From the NCBI GenBank assembly GCA_902617605.1, contig CACMXO010000008.1, forward strand, positions 1 to 44,403: a stretch of DNA of 44,403 nt. Direction: 5' to 3'. Numbering within the stretch: position 1 is the stretch's first letter; each line of letters opens with the position of its first letter. The position numbers were made by a program, and so were the translations under genes. This DNA comes from an uncultured Prochlorococcus sp. Its GTDB lineage: Bacteria; Cyanobacteriota; Cyanobacteriia; PCC-6307; Cyanobiaceae. The notes beneath the pieces are model-generated. The model had not been told where the DNA came from. It searched no databases and saw only the letters and a list, made by a program, of their open reading frames with translations. Positions 37,024-44,403 of this stretch are shown piece by piece.

Positions 37024-38344
37024 CTTTAATGCCTCCCTTTATTGAATAATTTTCTAACATTTTTTCTACTTCTTTATTTTCCCTAACAGCACTATCAACT
37101 GGTTTATATTTTAGAGGTGCTAGGGCTTTCCCTCTTAAAATCGAACCAAGTGTAAGCATTGTAATTTTTAGTTGCTGTAATGGTTTCATGGAGACAACTC
37201 TTTTGTATAAGTAACTATCAAAAGTAAGTCTTTGAACATCCATGTCATCACACATCTCAACAAAGGCTTCTCTAGCAGAATCATTTCTGTAGAAAATATT
37301 TTGAAGGATTTCTAGAACCTTATAAGTTGTACCATATTTTTTATCCCATTTTTTAAGATAGTTTTTTAAATCTTTTTCTGATGGAATTACTTGACCGTTT
37401 TTTGATGCTTCAACAATTTCTTCAGCACACATTCTTCCGCTTTTTGCAGCAAAATAAATGCCCTCTCCAGAACTTTTTGTAACATAACCAGCTGCATCAC
37501 CAACCAATGCCATTCTCCCAACTACTCTTCTTGGCCTTGGATGCTCTGGAATAGGGTGAGCTTCTACCTTTATTACTTCACCATTAACAAGTCTTTTCTT
37601 TGCCCTATTTCTTACGCCCTCTTGAAGTCCTTTTATTAATGACTGATTCTTTTGCATGGTTCCTGTGCCCACAGCAACATGATCATATTTAGGAAATACC
37701 CACCCATAAAAATCAGGAGAAACATCAGTTCCAACATACATTTCAGCAAGATCTTCGTAGTAACTCATTTCTTCTTTAGGTAATTTAATTCTTTCCTGAA
37801 ATGCTATAGCAACTTTGTAATCACCTGCATCCATTGCTTTTGCGACTCTGCTATTGGCTCCATCAGCTCCGATCAAAAGGTCAACAGTAAGCTCTTTTAG
37901 TTCCCCTTTTTTATCTCCATTCGTAAAATCTGAGTAAGAAAGCTTATATGGCCCTTGATTATTATCGCCAGTATCAATAGAAGTAACTAATCCATTTATT
38001 AATTTAGCACCAAGATCTGATGCTCTGTTGCGCATAAAGGCATCCATAACTTCTCTTCTACACATCCCAATAAACTCATTATCACTTTTTCCATAAACTC
38101 TATCTAAACTTATATCTACTTCTCTATTTGATGGAGATATCATTCTCATATGCCTTACTTTTCTATCAATAATTGACTCAGGTAAATCAAATTCTTCGAC
38201 CATGCAAAGTGGAATTGCTCCCCCACATGGTTTCGCATTATCTAATTTTCTCTCGAAGAGCCAAGTTTTTATTCCAGCTTTAGCAAGTATTTCTGCCGCA
38301 CATGAACCACTTGGACCTCCACCAATAACAGCTACCCTCAACAT
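37004..38344 (-). CDS. chlP: Geranylgeranyl reductase ChlP
   Basis: FAD-dependent reductase that saturates the geranylgeranyl tail to phytyl for chlorophyll and tocopherol, 446 aa from the ATG at 38344. The dinucleotide-binding start is LRVAVIGGGPSGSCAAEILA. Family stretches include ERKLDNAKPCGGAIPLCMVE, LLIGADGANSRVAKAM and GRMALVGDAAGYVTKSSGEG. The frame is open 20 codons further upstream to 38404 but starts at a non-ATG codon there, and the family begins at the Rossmann strand. Tail-to-tail with glyS, overlapping by 20 bases. Confidence 0.95.
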   Translation of the reverse strand: MLRVAVIGGGPSGSCAAEILAKAGIKTWLFERKLDNAKPCGGAIPLCMVEEFDLPESIIDRKVRHMRMISPSNREVDISLDRVYGKSDNEFIGMCRREVMDAFMRNRASDLGAKLINGLVTSIDTGDNNQGPYKLSYSDFTNGDKKGELKELTVDLLIGADGANSRVAKAMDAGDYKVAIAFQERIKLPKEEMSYYEDLAEMYVGTDVSPDFYGWVFPKYDHVAVGTGTMQKNQSLIKGLQEGVRNRAKKRLVNGEVIKVEAHPIPEHPRPRRVVGRMALVGDAAGYVTKSSGEGIYFAAKSGRMCAEEIVEASKNGQVIPSEKDLKNYLKKWDKKYGTTYKVLEILQNIFYRNDSAREAFVEMCDDMDVQRLTFDSYLYKRVVSMKPLQQLKITMLTLGSILRGKALAPLKYKPVDSAVRENKEVEKMLENYSIKGGIKVKSSKV

Positions 38345-38458
38345 ATGAAAAAAAAAATAATACTGTATATAAAAACTACATCTTTTTTGCTTATAAAAGT
38401 GCATTTCTTAAAATAATAGTTAATATCGAAATATCTTTTCCAAATTCACTTCTAAATA

Positions 38459-39169
38459 TTGGAACTAAACAAAGATATCGATCAATTTGATATACCACTT
38501 GCCAAAAGAACTTACCTAAATAATCCAAATTCAACATTATTAAAAAAACTATTAATATTTTCTCCATTTCTTTTTCTTATCTTTTCTGTCGCTGCATTGC
38601 GTTTAAATAAAAATATAGAAATAGGATCTCTTGATAATCTTAATTTTCAGGCTCAGATAAATCACGACCATAGAATTTTAGGTCATTTACCCTATCCGGA
38701 AATTTCTAAGGAGAAATTAGTTTTAATTGAGCCTAATATTGAAGTTCATATTGATATGCGCGATTCTCTACTAAAGATGAGAGAAGAAGCCAAAAAGGAT
38801 GGGATATTTTTAGTCTTCTTGAGTGGTTATAGATCAATAAATTTGCAAAACGAAATCTTTTATTATTTAAAATCAATTAGAAATCAAGATGCGGCAGAAA
38901 GAGCAAGAGTTTCAGCCCCTCCAGGGTATTCTGAACATAGTACAGGTTTCGCAATCGATATTGGTGATGCTACTCAAAGAGAGACAGACTTTGAAACCGA
39001 CTTCGAAAATACTGACGCCTTTAGATGGCTAATAAAAAATGCAGCTAAGTTTCACTTTAAGTTATCGTTCAACAAAGATAATAAATATATAGATTACGAA
39101 CCCTGGCATTGGAGATATGAGGGGTCAATTGAAGCATTAAAAGTTTTTGAAAGCTCAAATAGAAAATAA
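38459..39169 (+). CDS. D-alanyl-D-alanine carboxypeptidase (VanY-like, M15B)
   Basis: Membrane-anchored zinc carboxypeptidase that trims the terminal D-Ala from peptidoglycan stem peptides, 236 aa. An N-terminal anchor lies at residues 31-48 (LLIFSPFLFLIFSVAALRLN), then the M15 domain outside the cytoplasm: SGYRSINLQNEIFY, zinc residues His160 and Asp167 (SEHSTGFAIDIGD), and Glu214 and His217 (YEPWHWRYEG). The start is TTG at 38459. Its gene is divergent from chlP and about 6 kb from the dipeptidase of the same clan. Confidence 0.88.
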   Translation: MELNKDIDQFDIPLAKRTYLNNPNSTLLKKLLIFSPFLFLIFSVAALRLNKNIEIGSLDNLNFQAQINHDHRILGHLPYPEISKEKLVLIEPNIEVHIDMRDSLLKMREEAKKDGIFLVFLSGYRSINLQNEIFYYLKSIRNQDAAERARVSAPPGYSEHSTGFAIDIGDATQRETDFETDFENTDAFRWLIKNAAKFHFKLSFNKDNKYIDYEPWHWRYEGSIEALKVFESSNRK

Positions 39170-39300
39170 TAAATTTAATTGATTAATTTAATTATTCAAT
39201 AAATTATATTTTTCAAAGTCTTAAAGAGAAAATTCTCATAATAAGCATACTTTGGGTTAGCCTTAATAAAGTCAATCTAATATTTATATAAATTCTATAA

Positions 39301-41097
39301 ATGTCATCTTCGATAAAAGAAATTAGAAATGTTGCAATTATTGCTCACGTAGATCATGGGAAGACAACTCTTGTAGATGCACTGTTATCTCAATCAGGAA
39401 TATTTAGAGATAATGAAGTTATCCCTACATGTGTAATGGATTCAAATGATCTTGAAAGAGAAAGGGGGATAACAATTCTCTCAAAAAATACTGCAGTTAA
39501 CTACAAAGATACCAGAATTAATATTATAGATACACCTGGACATGCTGATTTTGGAGGAGAAGTTGAAAGGGTTTTGGGAATGGTTGATGGCTGTCTGCTT
39601 ATTGTTGATGCAAATGAGGGACCAATGCCTCAAACAAGATTTGTTTTAAAAAAAGCATTAGAAAAAGGACTTAGGCCTATAGTCTTTGTAAATAAAATTG
39701 ATAGACCACGAGTAGTACCAGAAATAGCAATTGATAAGGTTCTTGATTTGTTTTTGGAATTAGGAGCTGATGATGATCAATGTGATTTCCCTTATCTTTT
39801 TGGGAGTGGCTTATCTGGTTTCGCAAAAGAAGAGATGGAATCTAATAGTGACAATATGATGCCTCTTTTTGAAGCTATTATTAGACATGTTCCTCCTCCA
39901 GTAGGTGATTCTAATAAGCCACTTCAGCTACAAATAACTACTTTGGACTATTCTGATTTCTTAGGCAGGATAGTAATTGGAAAGATCCACAATGGAACTA
40001 TAAAAAATGGCCAACAGGCTAGTTTAATTAAAGAAAACGGAAAAACTATTAAAGGTAAGGTTAGTAAGCTTTTAGGATTTGAAGGATTACAAAGAATTGA
40101 TATAAATGAAGCATTTGCAGGAGATATTGTTGCTGTTTCTGGTTTCGATGATGTCAATATTGGTGAGACCATAGCATGTCCCGATTCTCCTCATCCTCTT
40201 CCATTAATCAAAGTTGATGAACCCACTTTAAATATGACTTTTGTTGTCAATGATTCACCATTCGCGGGTAAGGAAGGAAAATTTGTTACTAGTAGACAAT
40301 TAAAAAATAGATTGGAGAGGGAACTTTTAACAAATGTTGCCTTGCGAGTAGAAGAAACTGATTCTCCTGACAGGTTCTCAGTTTCAGGAAGAGGAGAATT
40401 ACATCTAGGGATATTGATTGAAACTATGAGAAGAGAGGGTTTTGAGTTTCAAATCTCACAACCTCAAGTAATTTTCAGAGAAATTGATAATGTTGAATGT
40501 GAGCCTATAGAGACTTTGGTTTTAGATGTACCTGAAGTATCTGTTGGTTCTTGCATTGAAAAACTTGGATCTAGAAAGGCAGAGATGAAAAACATGCAGA
40601 CAAGTTCAGATGGTAGAACTCAATTAGAATTTCTAGTACCATCAAGAGGATTAATTGGATTTCGCGGGGAGTTTGTAAGGATAACCAGAGGTGAAGGTAT
40701 CATGAGCCATTCGTTCTATGAATATAAACCTAAAACAGGAGACTTTGAAACCAGAAGGAATGGCGTTCTTATAGCTTTTGAGGAAGGTGTAGCCACATTT
40801 TATGCTTTAAAGAATGCTGAAGATAGGGGAGTTTATTTCATTAAACCTGGAGTTAAAGTTTATAAAGGAATGATAATTGGTGAGAATAATCGACCTCAAG
40901 ATCTTGAGTTGAATATATGTAAAACTAAGCAGTTGACTAATATGAGATCTGCAGGGGCAGAAGAACTTGATACTTTGCAGTCACCTGTGGATATTACCCT
41001 TGAAAGAGCACTCGAATATATTGGTCCTGATGAAATGCTAGAGGTAACACCGGATTCAATAAGAATGAGAAAAATAAATAAAAAGAAAAAAAATTAG
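39301..41097 (+). CDS. typA: Ribosome-associated GTPase TypA/BipA
   Basis: Translational GTPase of 598 aa that binds the ribosome and affects assembly and stress responses. GTPase motifs: AHVDHGKT (15-22), RGITIL switch region (55-60), DTPGH (77-81) and NKID (131-134). EF-G-like domains III and V follow, with [20 protein letters not shown] and the TypA-specific C-terminal region around [15 protein letters not shown] and [12 protein letters not shown] start. The basic tail ([11 protein letters not shown]) is usual. A DUF309 gene begins 11 bases downstream. Confidence 0.96.
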   Translation: MSSSIKEIRNVAIIAHVDHGKTTLVDALLSQSGIFRDNEVIPTCVMDSNDLERERGITILSKNTAVNYKDTRINIIDTPGHADFGGEVERVLGMVDGCLLIVDANEGPMPQTRFVLKKALEKGLRPIVFVNKIDRPRVVPEIAIDKVLDLFLELGADDDQCDFPYLFGSGLSGFAKEEMESNSDNMMPLFEAIIRHVPPPVGDSNKPLQLQITTLDYSDFLGRIVIGKIHNGTIKNGQQASLIKENGKTIKGKVSKLLGFEGLQRIDINEAFAGDIVAVSGFDDVNIGETIACPDSPHPLPLIKVDEPTLNMTFVVNDSPFAGKEGKFVTSRQLKNRLERELLTNVALRVEETDSPDRFSVSGRGELHLGILIETMRREGFEFQISQPQVIFREIDNVECEPIETLVLDVPEVSVGSCIEKLGSRKAEMKNMQTSSDGRTQLEFLVPSRGLIGFRGEFVRITRGEGIMSHSFYEYKPKTGDFETRRNGVLIAFEEGVATFYALKNAEDRGVYFIKPGVKVYKGMIIGENNRPQDLELNICKTKQLTNMRSAGAEELDTLQSPVDITLERALEYIGPDEMLEVTPDSIRMRKINKKKKN

Positions 41098-41108
41098 TAA
41101 TTGCTTTA

Positions 41109-41477
41109 ATGAACGAAGAAAGTGCAAAAAGTTTTCAAGATTCCCTTTTTACAGCTTTAAATCTTTTTAACAATCATGAATGGTACGAGGCTCATGATGC
41201 TTTTGAAGAAATATGGAATTCCGTAGATGGTGACGAAAGACAAGTTATCCAAGGAATTTTACAAGTATCTGTTTCTCAGTTTCACTTAAGTAAAGGTAAT
41301 TTAAATGGAGCTACTATTTTGCTTGGAGAGGGTTTAGGCAGAATAAAAACTAGAACCAAGATTGATTTAGGGATTGATCTTGAATCCTTCTGCCAATGTT
41401 TGGAAGATTTATTAAGGAAATTACAATACAGAGAACAATTAAACGAGAAAGATATGCCTTTTTTGAAACCTCTTTGA
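41109..41477 (+). CDS. DUF309 family protein, 122 aa
   Basis: Helical protein of the DUF309 family, widespread in cyanobacteria and other bacteria. The family signature is seen at residues 15-60: ALNLFNNHEWYEAHDAFEEI, WNSVDGDERQVIQGILQVSV and QFHLSKGNLNGA. The conserved His/Glu set (HEWYEAHDAFEE) looks like a metal- or ligand-binding site, but no activity is established to my knowledge. ATG start 11 bases after typA, so they are co-transcribed; an A/T hairpin with six T follows. Confidence 0.85.
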   Translation: MNEESAKSFQDSLFTALNLFNNHEWYEAHDAFEEIWNSVDGDERQVIQGILQVSVSQFHLSKGNLNGATILLGEGLGRIKTRTKIDLGIDLESFCQCLEDLLRKLQYREQLNEKDMPFLKPL

Positions 41478-41496
41478 TGAATATATCTTTATCTTC

Positions 41497-41529
41497 AATT
41501 AAATTATTATTATGTATTTAATTTTTTTT
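41497..41529 (+). terminator. Rho-independent terminator after the DUF309 gene
   Basis: AATTAAAT (41497-41504) pairs with ATTTAATT (41516-41523), 8 bp, followed directly by six T (41524-41529). The stem is A+T only, but position and T-tract are as expected for the end of the typA-DUF309 transcript, ahead of lptB at 41565. Confidence 0.5.
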
Positions 41530-41564
41530 CAAGAAAGTAAGAAAACTAATCGATCTCAAGGAAA

Positions 41565-42293
41565 ATGAACCTTAGTATTCATAATGTATCCCTTTCAATT
41601 AAAGGAAGATTAATTGTAAATGATGTTTCCATAATTGTTAATCCAGGGGAAGTTGTAGGTTTGATGGGACCTAATGGTGCTGGGAAAACTACAACTTTTA
41701 ATCTTGCAGTTGGGAATATAAAACCTGATAAAGGTGAAATTTTAATGAATGGGAAAAATATAACCAATCTTCCTCTACCAATTAGATCAAGACTTGGGTT
41801 AGGGTACTTAACTCAGGAAGCGAGTATATTTAGAGACCTCACAGTTAAGGATAATATAGATTTGGCTTTACAAAATTCATCATATAGTAGAGCAGCGATA
41901 AGAAATAGAAGAGAACAATTAATTAATGAATTTAATTTGAATAACTTTGTAGATAATTATGGTTATCAACTTTCAGGAGGAGAGAGGAGGAGGTGCGAAA
42001 TTGCAAGGGCTCTCACTGTAGGCAGAAAGGGACCTAAATATTTGTTATTAGACGAACCTTTTGCTGGGATAGATCCTCTAGCTGTTAATGATCTAAAGAA
42101 ACTAATTCTAAAATTAAGTAGTGATGGGGTGGGAATTCTCATTACAGACCATAATGTGAGGGAAACCCTTCTAATTACTAACAAATCATATGTATTAAGT
42201 GAAGGAAAAATTTTAGCTAACGGTTCATCAAGTGAATTGGCTGATAATCCAATAGTCAAGAAGTATTATCTAGGAGATAATTTCAAACTCTGA
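41565..42293 (+). CDS. lptB: LPS export ABC transporter ATP-binding protein LptB
   Basis: ATPase driving lipopolysaccharide extraction from the inner membrane, 242 aa. Motifs: Walker A GPNGAGKTT, Q-loop YLTQEASIFRDLTVKDNI, signature LSGGERRRCEIARAL, Walker B YLLLDEPFAGIDP and switch His in ITDHNVRE. The QEASIFRDLTV segment and the DEPFAGIDP box are characteristic of LptB. The permease genes lptF/G are not adjacent. ATG start. ccsA follows after 114 bases in the same orientation. Confidence 0.93.
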   Translation: MNLSIHNVSLSIKGRLIVNDVSIIVNPGEVVGLMGPNGAGKTTTFNLAVGNIKPDKGEILMNGKNITNLPLPIRSRLGLGYLTQEASIFRDLTVKDNIDLALQNSSYSRAAIRNRREQLINEFNLNNFVDNYGYQLSGGERRRCEIARALTVGRKGPKYLLLDEPFAGIDPLAVNDLKKLILKLSSDGVGILITDHNVRETLLITNKSYVLSEGKILANGSSSELADNPIVKKYYLGDNFKL

Positions 42294-42407
42294 AATGGTT
42301 TTTTTAAATAAATTAAAACTTTATTATTAAAGATTTACTCATATGAGAATGATTTTAATTATTATTTGATTGTTATTGAATATTAAAAACTTGAGAAATT
42401 TCTAGAA

Positions 42408-43337
42408 ATGATACTAGATAATTTTTTTAAAAATTTAATATATGAACCGGTTTCAGTTTTAGGTCTTTTAGTTTTTTATTTTTTATTAATTAACTTACCA
42501 ATATCTTTGGGTGCAGTTTTTAAAAAAAAGTCTTCTGCTGCTGTAAGACTTATTACGATTTTAGTGAACTTATTAATAACATTACAATTACTTTTTAGGT
42601 GGTTAATTTCCGGGCACTTTCCTATTAGCAATTTGTATGAATCTCTTTATTTCCTTACTTGGGGTATCACATTAGGTCAACTATTGGTTGAAAGAGAATA
42701 TCAGGCTCCAATAATTCCCTCAATTGCTATACCTATAGAGTTACTGACTGTGGCTTTTGCTTGTTTTGTTTTACCTGAGGATTTGAAATTATCATCCAAT
42801 TTAGTTCCAGCTTTAAGGTCTAGTTGGTTAGTTATGCATGTTAGCGTCGTAATGCTTAGTTATGCAGCATTAATAATAGGTTCTTTACTTTCAATGTCCG
42901 TTTTGTTTATCAATAAAAATAAGCCACTTCAAATCAGAAGTAGTTCTACAGGTATAGGAGGATTTAAACTTTCAAATAGCTATCTCGTAAATGATTTAGT
43001 TGAACCTATTGAATTTTCTCATTCAGAAGAATTAGATACATTAAGTTATCGTTCTATCTTGGTAGGTTTTGTTCTTTTGACTCTCGGTTTAATTTCAGGT
43101 GCAGTTTGGGCTAATGAGGCCTGGGGCACATGGTGGAGTTGGGATCCAAAAGAAACATGGGCATTTATCTCATGGTTGTTTTATGCCGCTTATCTGCACA
43201 TGAGAATAAGCAAGGGTTGGCAAGGACGTAAACCAGCATTATTAGCATCTACAGGCTTTTTAGTTGTTTTAGTATGTTATTTAGGAGTTAATTTTTTAGG
43301 AATAGGTTTGCATAGTTATGGATGGATATTTGGGTGA
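42408..43337 (+). CDS. ccsA: Cytochrome c biogenesis protein CcsA
   Basis: Integral thylakoid membrane protein that with CcsB delivers and attaches heme to c-type cytochromes (system II), 309 aa. About eight hydrophobic helices are visible. The tryptophan-rich WWD heme motif WGTWWSWDPKETW is at residues 239-251, with conserved histidines flanking it (VMHVSVVMLSYAALI and FLGIGLHSYGW). ATG start. The stop lies in the left arm of a strong terminator hairpin shared with convergent rpe. Confidence 0.95.
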   Translation: MILDNFFKNLIYEPVSVLGLLVFYFLLINLPISLGAVFKKKSSAAVRLITILVNLLITLQLLFRWLISGHFPISNLYESLYFLTWGITLGQLLVEREYQAPIIPSIAIPIELLTVAFACFVLPEDLKLSSNLVPALRSSWLVMHVSVVMLSYAALIIGSLLSMSVLFINKNKPLQIRSSSTGIGGFKLSNSYLVNDLVEPIEFSHSEELDTLSYRSILVGFVLLTLGLISGAVWANEAWGTWWSWDPKETWAFISWLFYAAYLHMRISKGWQGRKPALLASTGFLVVLVCYLGVNFLGIGLHSYGWIFG

Positions 43338-43352
43338 TTTCTTAATCACCCA
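43331..43352. terminator. Strong bidirectional terminator between ccsA and rpe
   Basis: TGGGTGATT (43331-43339) pairs with AATCACCCA (43344-43352), nine base pairs with a TCTT tetraloop. The ccsA stop (TGA) is inside the left arm, and the rpe stop lies seven bases to the right. The downstream sequence is A+T-rich on both sides. This is the most G+C-rich hairpin at a gene end here. Confidence 0.7.
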
Positions 43353-43358
43353 GAATAT

Positions 43359-44117
43359 TTATTTAGGTTCTGAAAGAACATTCCCGTTTTGTGCTTCTTG
43401 TGCAACTTTTCTCAAGTCATCACATCCTTCTTTTAATGTTGGGTAAGCAAACATTCCGCTACCTGCAATAAAACAATTAGCACCAGCATCGGCACATTGT
43501 GAAATAGTCCAATTTGCTTTTATCCCCCCATCAACTTCAATGTCGACATCTAAGTTTTTTTCGATAATAAAGTTTCTTATTTCTCTTATTTTATTAAGCA
43601 TTGTTGGTATATAAGCTTGTCCTCCAAAGCCTGGATTAACTGTCATAACCAAAACATGATCAACCATATCCATTATGTTTTTGATCATTTCAAAAGGAGT
43701 ATGAGGGTTCAATGCAACAGAAGGAGATCCTCCTAAATCTCTTATTCTTCCTAGAACTCTATGCAAATGAATATTTGCTTCGGCATGAGCTATTACTACT
43801 CCTGGTTCACCATTTGCCCCTTTTGTAGCATTTACATAAGATTCAAGCATTGTTTCACAGTTGTACTGGCTTACCATTAATTGAGTTTCAAAAGGGACAT
43901 TGCAATATTTCCTGCATGCAGTAATCATTTCAGGACCAAATGTAAGATTTGGTACGAAATTTCCATCCATTACATCAAATTGAATTCTATCTACCCCAGC
44001 TTCCTCGAGCTCTTTCACACATGCCCCCATATTTGCCCAATCTGCTGGTAGAACTGAGGGAATTATTTGAATTGGTCTATTTGCACCAGTTAAATTTGCT
44101 TGATTTGACTCAGTCAT
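43359..44117 (-). CDS. rpe: Ribulose-phosphate 3-epimerase-like protein
   Basis: TIM-barrel epimerase of 252 aa interconverting ribulose-5-P and xylulose-5-P in the Calvin and pentose phosphate cycles. Family patterns are clear: IIPSVLPADWANMGACVKEL, FDVMDGNFVPNLTFGP, LVMTVNPGFGGQAYIP and IEVDGGIKANW. The catalytic aspartates Asp48 and Asp196 are present. The two metal-binding histidines of well-studied Rpe are glutamines here (Gln46 in RIQFDVMD and Gln79 in ETQLMV). It is divergent from glpX, another Calvin-cycle gene. Either a variant Rpe with an altered metal site or a related sugar-phosphate epimerase. Confidence 0.85.
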   Translation of the reverse strand: MTESNQANLTGANRPIQIIPSVLPADWANMGACVKELEEAGVDRIQFDVMDGNFVPNLTFGPEMITACRKYCNVPFETQLMVSQYNCETMLESYVNATKGANGEPGVVIAHAEANIHLHRVLGRIRDLGGSPSVALNPHTPFEMIKNIMDMVDHVLVMTVNPGFGGQAYIPTMLNKIREIRNFIIEKNLDVDIEVDGGIKANWTISQCADAGANCFIAGSGMFAYPTLKEGCDDLRKVAQEAQNGNVLSEPK

Positions 44118-44144
44118 TTAATTTTTAAAATATTTAATAAAGAT

Positions 44145-44175
44145 ACTATATTTAGTTGTTTATTCCTAATTTCAA
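44145..44175 (-). promoter_or_regulatory. Candidate promoter of rpe
   Basis: On the minus strand TATAGT (44145-44150) is preceded by TTGAAA (44170-44175) with a 19-base spacer. A start near 44138 gives a leader of about 20 bases before the ATG at 44117. Two RpaB-like half-sites lie just upstream at 44189-44205. Confidence 0.45.
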
Positions 44176-44188
44176 GTCACGGCCTGAT

Positions 44189-44205
44189 AAAGTAACAGCT
44201 GTAAA
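44189..44205 (-). promoter_or_regulatory. Possible HLR1-like (RpaB) repeat between rpe and glpX
   Basis: On the minus strand TTTACAGC (44198-44205) and GTTACTTT (44189-44196) form an imperfect tandem repeat resembling the RpaB high-light element (G/T)TTACA(T/A)(T/A). The repeat pitch is 9 instead of 10 bases and each copy has mismatches. The same place contains the palindrome ACAGCTGT (44195-44202). Weak evidence, but well placed for two Calvin-cycle promoters. Confidence 0.25.
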
Positions 44206-44304
44206 GAGTTAAAAAAAGCTTACTAGCATAATAATTCTCATAAAAAATTGCATTTTATATGAGATCATACTCAAAACCTTTTAGAAAATCATCAAAATTT
44301 AATT

Positions 44305-44403
44305 GTGAATCAAACTTTAATTCAAGAAATTCTCGAAGTTGTCGAGCAAGCAGCTATTGCCTCAGCAAAACTAACAGGACTTGGTCAAAAAGATGAAGCT
44401 GAT
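44305..44403 (+). CDS. glpX: Fructose-1,6-/sedoheptulose-1,7-bisphosphatase, GlpX class II (3' partial)
   Basis: Only the first 33 codons are inside the window. The peptide ([20 protein letters not shown], then [13 protein letters not shown]) matches the N-terminus of cyanobacterial class II bisphosphatase, the Calvin-cycle enzyme that removes the C1 phosphate from fructose and sedoheptulose bisphosphates. The start is GTG at 44305 and no ATG in frame is nearby. Divergent from rpe across 187 bases. The catalytic region lies outside the window, so assignment rests on the N-terminal match and context. Confidence 0.85.
   Translation, partial: MNQTLIQEILEVVEQAAIASAKLTGLGQKDEAD

Noticed and set aside
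38345-38404. Extended N-terminus of chlP up to 38404
   Set aside because: The added 20 residues precede the Rossmann strand, are not family-like and begin at a non-ATG codon; ATG at 38344 fits better.
44192-44206. GTA-N8-AAA similar to an NtcA box
   Set aside because: The second half lacks TAC, so it does not meet the GTA-N8-TAC consensus.
44259-44330. ATG at 44259 as an alternative start near glpX
   Set aside because: It is in a different frame from the recognised glpX peptide and gives a Ser/Arg/Asn-rich product of no known type.

Overview
The window looks like a piece of a small, A+T-rich marine picocyanobacterial chromosome, most likely a high-light-type Prochlorococcus. The evidence is the strong A+T bias by eye, very short intergenic gaps, and cyanobacterial markers: petN, Psb29/Thf1, an FtsH2-type protease, SipA, PcyA, ChlP, ferredoxin-dependent sulfite reductase, CcsA, DUF2103 and DevBCA. 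No rRNA, tRNA, IS element, phage gene or CRISPR array was recognised. The genus is inferred from gene content, not from a database match.

Layout: 1-2467 holds the end of a phosphate ABC transporter operon (pstC partial, pstA, pstB). 2468-3191 is the longest stretch without a clear gene; it carries one believable 48-codon ORF, two weaker ones and a terminator hairpin. 3192-12196 is a minus-strand block built round the four-gene ligase-associated cluster (exonuclease, ATP-dependent ligase, Lhr-like helicase, metallophosphoesterase). It also has a stand-alone IF2-N protein, a DUF2130 protein with nuclease-like residues and a ribbon-helix-helix-like protein. 12197-16077 is dense with unrecognised short genes, several below 60 codons.

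16194-19941 is a photosynthesis and proteostasis locus: petN with an overlapping 46-aa membrane ORF, psb29, clpP, ftsH and sipA. 19943-22446 encodes an M16 peptidase pair. Divergent from it, pcyA is followed by devB and devC through one-base TAATG overlaps, and then devA. After a small basic protein and a GT2 glycosyltransferase come rpsB-tsf, an unknown 359-aa protein and recG (27270-32242). The end of the window carries two M15 peptidases, sir, glyS, chlP, typA, a DUF309 protein, lptB, ccsA, rpe and the start of glpX.

The strongest unexplained signals are five. (1) A three-helix pseudoknot can be drawn in the rpsB 5' leader, a candidate ribosomal-protein S2 autoregulatory RNA. (2) Hairpins at many convergent gene ends contain or adjoin the stop codons of one or both genes. 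(3) The rpe-like protein has glutamine where the family has its two metal-binding histidines. (4) pcyA appears translationally coupled to a DevBCA-type exporter. (5) A 46-aa membrane ORF overlaps the petN stop codon. Many genes appear to start with TTG.
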